A stretch of 64,000 nt of DNA, taken from the NCBI GenBank assembly GCA_964399635.1, contig CAYNRU010000011.1, forward strand, positions 1 to 64,000, in the 5' to 3' direction. Position 1 is the first letter of the stretch. Every line of letters starts with the position of its first letter. A program made the translations under genes and the position numbers. Below are positions 59,546 to 64,000 of the stretch, piece after piece. The stretch is from UBA4615 sp964399635 (GTDB lineage Bacteria; Pseudomonadota; Gammaproteobacteria; Burkholderiales; Burkholderiaceae_E). A model generated the notes under the pieces. That model did no database searches, had not been told where the DNA came from, and worked only from the letters and a program-made list of their open reading frames with translations.

Positions 59546-61252
59546 TCAGGCGTCGACGCGCCGGAACAGCCTGAATCGCTCCTGGCGATCGACCGGGCGC
59601 TGGCCGCGCCACACCGCGCGCCAGTCGCCGGGCACCGGAGCCGTCGCGATCGGCTGCGACACGCGGTCGGCGACCAGCAGCCACTCGCAGTCGGTGCGCG
59701 TGTCGTCGAGGCGCAGCGCGCCGAAGTACCCGAAGGACGCCCGCTGCGCGACATCCATGCCCAGCGTCCGGACGCACCGGTGCGCGGGCGACACCACCGC
59801 GCCCGCCTGCTGGGCCACGTCCCGGTAGGTCTTGCGGTGGTTGCCGGCCGGCAGCCACAGCGTCATCAGCAGCAGCCAGGCGAGCACCATGCCGCCGCTC
59901 GACAGCACCATCGAGCGCCACAGGGCCCTGGGCTGGCGCGACACGCGCCACACCACCAGCGCCAGCCAGGCGAGCGTGGCGGTCACCCCCATGGCGAGTG
60001 CCAGCGCGTCGAGCGTCGGCACGAAGCCCAGCGCCGACTGCTGCGCGCGGAACGCCATCCTGGGGGGCCAGCCGGTCTGGAACGCGATCCAGTATGCCCA
60101 CAGCACGAACCCCGACAGCGTGAAGGTGACCACCGCGAACCAGTCGATCAGGCTGGTGATGCCGCGGCGGATGGTCGGCAGCCCGAGCGCGGCGAGCACC
60201 GCGAGCGGCGGGACGATCGGCAGCAGCGAGGACTCGGTGCCCGTGGGGGCCAGAATCGCGACCACGAGCAGCGCGGCGGTGGCGAGCACTGGCACCGCGA
60301 CCGTGGGCTCCAGCCGGCGGTCGCGCCAGCGCCACAGCGCCCAGGCCGCGATCGGCCAGGCCGGCCAGTAGAACCAGGGCGCGTTCTGGAGCAGGTAGCC
60401 GAGCGCGGCGGGTTGCGCCACCTGCTGGAGGTTCCAGGCCAGCCAGCTCGACAGGTGCTGCGCGCCGGCGTCCCCGGACAGCAGCAGCATCAGCGGCCAG
60501 GCCGCCGCGGCGGCGAGCCCCGCCGGCACCAGCGATCCGAGCATCGGCCTGGCGACCAGCTTGTAGGGTCCCACGAGCGCGGGCAGCGCGAGCGCCGCGA
60601 CCGACAGCGCAGCGGCAGTGGGCAGGCCGCGCGACATCACGGTCAGGCCGATCGCGAGGCCCGTCAGCGCCCCGCCCAGCCGGGGCCGCTCGAGCGCGAG
60701 CGCGCAGCCGTACAGGAACACCGCGATCCACGCGACCTGCGCCGATTCGGCCGTGGTCTCGTGGGCGCGGGCAAGCAGGCCGAAGGTGGCGAGCGTCACC
60801 AGCAGCGCCGAGTCGGCGATCGCGCGGCCGTAGTCGCTGCGCGAGGCCGACGCGCCGAACGGGTCGGTGGGCTGCGCCTCCGGGCGGCGCGCGAGAAGCC
60901 ACGACGCATACCAAAGGCAGGTCAGCATCAGCGCGAGCCAGCCCATCGCGACCCCGCGCACCACGGCATCGGGGGCGAGGAAGGGCAGCGCGCGGATCGC
61001 GATCGCGCCGAGCCAGAAGGGCAGCGGCCCTTCCTCGACGATCGGCACGCCCAGCACGTTGGGCAGCACCCAGTCGGCGGCGCCGCGCGGCGCGAGCGAC
61101 ATCGTCCAGGCCACGCCGAAGCCGGCGGCATCCTCGTAGCGCCACGGGTCGCGCCCCAGGAGCCCGGGCACGACGTACAGCGTGCACATCAGCAGCAGCA
61201 GCCAACGCGGCATCTTGGCGGCCTGCAGGGCGGTGACGAGGAAGGGCTTCAC
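59546..61252 (-). CDS. ArnT-like membrane glycosyltransferase (GT-C fold)
   Basis: A 568-residue integral membrane protein with about twelve helices and a small soluble C-terminus (about 480-568). The first periplasmic loop carries GRDPWRYEDAAG, resembling the acidic DE-type motif where ArnT/PMT enzymes hold their catalytic Asp. Such enzymes use polyprenyl-phosphate sugars to modify lipid A or other envelope glycans. Start is GTG at 61252. The substrate is unknown and no arn operon is adjacent. Confidence 0.78.
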   Translation of the reverse strand: MKPFLVTALQAAKMPRWLLLLMCTLYVVPGLLGRDPWRYEDAAGFGVAWTMSLAPRGAADWVLPNVLGVPIVEEGPLPFWLGAIAIRALPFLAPDAVVRGVAMGWLALMLTCLWYASWLLARRPEAQPTDPFGASASRSDYGRAIADSALLVTLATFGLLARAHETTAESAQVAWIAVFLYGCALALERPRLGGALTGLAIGLTVMSRGLPTAAALSVAALALPALVGPYKLVARPMLGSLVPAGLAAAAAWPLMLLLSGDAGAQHLSSWLAWNLQQVAQPAALGYLLQNAPWFYWPAWPIAAWALWRWRDRRLEPTVAVPVLATAALLVVAILAPTGTESSLLPIVPPLAVLAALGLPTIRRGITSLIDWFAVVTFTLSGFVLWAYWIAFQTGWPPRMAFRAQQSALGFVPTLDALALAMGVTATLAWLALVVWRVSRQPRALWRSMVLSSGGMVLAWLLLMTLWLPAGNHRKTYRDVAQQAGAVVSPAHRCVRTLGMDVAQRASFGYFGALRLDDTRTDCEWLLVADRVSQPIATAPVPGDWRAVWRGQRPVDRQERFRLFRRVDA

Positions 61253-61335
61253 GGTCCGTCGGATTAGAGCAGAGCGGCGGGGCGGGCGATACGGCGCCGC
61301 GCGGGGGGCACCCGGCGAGGCCGGATGCCGGAACG

Positions 61336-61358
61336 AAAAAGGCAGCCCTCGGGCTGCC
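61336..61358 (-). terminator. Rho-independent terminator after rpmE2
   Basis: Perfect 8-bp stem GGCAGCCC/GGGCTGCC with a 2-nt loop, followed on the minus strand by five T. It lies 109 nt after the L31 stop and 84 nt before the glycosyltransferase start, insulating the two genes. It is the only clear intrinsic terminator seen in the window. Confidence 0.9.
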
Positions 61359-61466
61359 CTTCGATCGGCTGCACGGCGCCTGTGCCTCCGGCTGGCCGCT
61401 CGGCGTGCGCCGGGTCACCGCTCTCGCGCAGCGCGTGATCCAGGCGGCACGCGGCCGCCCGCGTGT

Positions 61467-61727
61467 TCAGGCGGCGGGTTTGCCGCCGCGCGCGAACTTC
61501 TGGCGGAACTTCTCGACGCGACCGGTCTCGCTGATCCGCTGCTGCGCACCGGTGTAGAAAGGATGGGACTCGGAGGTGACGTCCAGCTTGTAGAGCGGGT
61601 ACTCCTTGCCGTCGTCCATCTTGATCTTCTCGCGGGTGTTGGCCGTCGAGCGGGTGATGAACTTGAAGCCGTTCGACATGTCGAGGAACACGACGTCGCG
61701 GTACTCGGGGTGGATGCCGTCTTTCAT
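61467..61727 (-). CDS. rpmE2: Large ribosomal subunit protein bL31, type B (zinc-free)
   Basis: An 86-residue 50S protein of the type B (C-) L31 class. It lacks the zinc-binding cysteines of type A and carries the longer IHPEYRDVVFLDMSNGFKFITRST start and the ESHPFYTGAQQ loop typical of the class. In organisms with both types the B form replaces the zinc form under zinc limitation, but in many Burkholderiales it is the only L31. It has its own promoter in the rho 3' end and an intrinsic terminator. Confidence 0.96.
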   Translation of the reverse strand: MKDGIHPEYRDVVFLDMSNGFKFITRSTANTREKIKMDDGKEYPLYKLDVTSESHPFYTGAQQRISETGRVEKFRQKFARGGKPAA

Positions 61728-61825
61728 GCTGGGGCCTCTGTCGTGGGGCGCCGGGCGCGTGATGCCGGGACAAAAACCCGACGCTCGCCCACGTTCCCGT
61801 ATTGTGAAAAGCCTTCGATTCTAAC

Positions 61826-63088
<1,263 letters not shown>

Positions 63089-63091
63089 CGT

Positions 63092-63100
63092 GGGGGGGGG
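63092..63100. repeat. G9/C9 homopolymer next to the rho start codon
   Basis: Nine consecutive G on the plus strand (C in the rho message), three bases upstream of ATG. It occupies the place of a ribosome site and adds a C-rich, unstructured segment that Rho itself could bind. Confidence 0.85.
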
Positions 63101-63291
63101 TGTACGGACTACGTGCGGCTGATCGGGCCCCCCTTGCGCGTCGCGATGGACGCCTGCGGCGGATGCCGCGGGAGGGCGTTTCCCGTCCGGGGAGCCTGAA
63201 TGGAGCCGGGGTGTTGCCGGGGAGATGTCGGCCCGGACCTGTCGCTTCGAGCCGGACCGCCGGGGGTACCGGGGATCTGCCCGAGCGGGCG

Positions 63292-63309
63292 GGAGCGCCT
63301 GAACGCTCC
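63292..63309. promoter_or_regulatory. Hairpin in the trxA-rho spacer
   Basis: GGAGCG/CGCTCC, 6-bp stem with a 6-nt loop, just downstream of the predicted rho start. There is no T tract on either strand, so it is not an intrinsic terminator; it may stabilise the trxA 3' end or structure the rho leader. The rest of the 238-nt spacer holds no gene. Confidence 0.35.
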
Positions 63310-63313
63310 TCAG

Positions 63314-63343
63314 AGAATACGCTGGATCAGAGGTTGTTGTCCA
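63314..63343 (-). promoter_or_regulatory. Predicted rho promoter overlapping the trxA stop
   Basis: On the minus strand TGGACA, 18 nt, TATTCT. The -35 lies in the last codons of trxA and gives a rho leader of about 220 nt, similar in length to the autoregulated leader of E. coli rho. Confidence 0.45.
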
Positions 63344-63647
63344 GGAACGCCATCAACTGTGACTTGGAAACCGCGCCGACCTGGGTCTCGACTTCCTTGC
63401 CGGCCTTGAACAGCTTGAGCGTGGGGATGCCCCGGATGCTGTAGCGCTGGGCGGCCGCGGGGTTGTCGTCGACGTTGACCTTGACGATCCGCAGGCGGCC
63501 ATCGTAGTCCTTGGCGACCTCGTCGAGCAGCGGCGCGATCATCTTGCACGGGCCGCACCACTCCGCCCAGTAATCGACGAGCACCGGCACGTCCGAGTTG
63601 AGCACGTCGGCGTCGAAGTCGGCGTCGGAGGTATGTTTGATGTCCAT
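63327..63647 (-). CDS. trxA: Thioredoxin 1
   Basis: A 106-residue general disulfide reductase. The active site is W30-C31-GP-C34-K and the cis-proline loop is GIPTLK. It supplies electrons to ribonucleotide reductase, methionine sulfoxide reductase and others, and could serve the C-terminal Cys tail of the class II reductase at the other end of this window. AGGAG lies about 10 nt upstream. It precedes rho and is divergent from the nuclease-like gene. Confidence 0.98.
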   Translation of the reverse strand: MDIKHTSDADFDADVLNSDVPVLVDYWAEWCGPCKMIAPLLDEVAKDYDGRLRIVKVNVDDNPAAAQRYSIRGIPTLKLFKAGKEVETQVGAVSKSQLMAFLDNNL

Positions 63648-63664
63648 GGTTCGAGGCTCCTGTG

Positions 63665-63686
63665 CCGCCTAAACTACCATAGGCGG
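63665..63686. promoter_or_regulatory. Inverted repeat between trxA and the divergent nuclease gene
   Basis: CCGCCTA, 8 nt, TAGGCGG: a perfect 7-bp inverted repeat in a 53-nt divergent spacer. Its loop holds candidate -10 hexamers on both strands (TACCAT at 63675-63680 on plus; TATGGT on minus). It may be an operator. Confidence 0.4.
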
Positions 63687-63700
63687 ATGCCCTGCGCTTC

Positions 63701-64000
63701 ATGCAGCAAAGCCGTTCGATGAGCACCCCGGCCGTTCCCGGAGGTGGGGCCGCAGCCGTCGCGACGGGTCGTTTCGCGCCCGCCGGGCCTGGCTGGGCCG
63801 CATTCTGGCAGGCGGCAGCGGCGTCCCTCGCGGCCTGGCTCGCCGAGCCGGGCGGGGCGCCCGCGGCGATCGTCGTGCCCCGCGGCGCGCTGGTCGGGCC
63901 CCTGCAGCGGGCGCTGCGCGAGCGGCTCGCGGCGCAAGGGCGTCCGTGGGTGCCGCCCCCGATCCGGCCGCTCGCGCAGTGGACCGACGACCTGGCGCCG
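63701..64000 (+). CDS. N-terminus of a probable PD-(D/E)XK nuclease (AddB-like), cut by the window end
   Basis: An open frame of 100 codons running off the window. After a Gly/Ala-rich start, the segment AAIVVPRGALVGPLQRALRERLAAQG, then WVPPPIRPLAQW, resembles the first helicase-like lobe of AddB-type exonuclease subunits, where a 'VxVPxxxxxxxLrrxL' strand-helix precedes 'lPriRtLxxw'. In Burkholderiales a PD-(D/E)XK family nuclease gene is often divergent from trxA, which supports the call. The start is either ATG at 63701 or the in-frame ATG at 63719. The catalytic nuclease domain would lie beyond the window. Confidence 0.5.
   Translation, partial: MQQSRSMSTPAVPGGGAAAVATGRFAPAGPGWAAFWQAAAASLAAWLAEPGGAPAAIVVPRGALVGPLQRALRERLAAQGRPWVPPPIRPLAQWTDDLAP

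Noticed and set aside
63292..63309. Terminator after trxA
   Set aside because: There is a 6-bp stem but no U tract on the minus strand, so it is kept only as an unexplained hairpin.

Overview
The window is one uninterrupted stretch of a high-GC (roughly 70 %) bacterial chromosome. It most likely comes from a betaproteobacterium of the order Burkholderiales. The evidence is the rpsP-rimM-trmD-rplS block followed by NudL, CbiB-like, RsgA, PhhB, M48 peptidase and Orn genes, an OxyR near RecG, a tandem-duplicated UvrA and a zinc-free L31. I cannot name a genus. Genes are densely packed on both strands, with many 1-4 nt stop/start overlaps. No gene-free stretch exceeds 300 bases; the longest is 13629-13913, upstream of prkA. 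I saw no insertion sequence, prophage, integrase, CRISPR array, tRNA or rRNA, and nothing suggests recent transfer.

Layout. 1-8.4 kb: a B12-dependent (class II) ribonucleotide reductase, DsbB, a divergent oxyR/ahpC-ahpF peroxide module, a CusF-like copper chaperone, a PsiF-repeat protein and a hotdog thioesterase. 8.5-13.6 kb: the stress operon prkA-yeaH-spoVR (minus strand), with a candidate sigma-54 promoter. 13.9-17.3 kb: copper homeostasis (copA-cueR, and a divergent CopZ-like protein). 17.3-26.8 kb: glucose-6-phosphate isomerase, an Ada/AlkA fusion coupled to Ogt, and a giant four-ATPase UvrA. 26.9-32.8 kb: RidA, RecG, a carboxymuconolactone-decarboxylase-like protein, then a second OxyR coupled to CysM and an EamA permease. 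32.8-38.0 kb: a MoxR-DUF58-transglutaminase-MltB operon, probably for envelope or peptidoglycan work. 38.2-46.5 kb: acyl-CoA metabolism (enoyl-CoA hydratase-like, zinc-free MDR oxidoreductase, two acyl-CoA dehydrogenases, an SDR, ETF) around a MarR regulator whose palindromic operators lie over both divergent promoters. 46.7-49.7 kb: a DapA-family aldolase/dehydratase, a radical SAM protein behind a LexA-like box, and a secreted protein of unknown role. 49.8-57.2 kb: the ribosomal/tRNA-modification block and the rsgA-phhB-M48 and orn genes. 57.2-63.7 kb: an AEC permease, a MATE exporter, an ArnT-like glycosyltransferase, L31 type B, Rho and thioredoxin. The window ends inside the N-terminus of a probable AddB-like nuclease.

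Two themes recur. The first is oxidative, copper and DNA-damage defence: two OxyR paralogs that both keep the redox cysteine pair, AhpCF, DsbB, TrxA, CueR/CopA/CopZ/CusF-like, AlkA/Ogt/UvrA/RecG and an SOS-box radical SAM gene. The second is fatty-acid or acyl-CoA oxidation feeding ETF under MarR control. Nothing here is a clearly unknown multi-gene system. The most informative signals are regulatory: the sigma-54-like element before prkA, the paired MarR operators, the LexA-like box, the CueR operator, and several start codons so close to a -10 hexamer that leaderless transcripts are likely.
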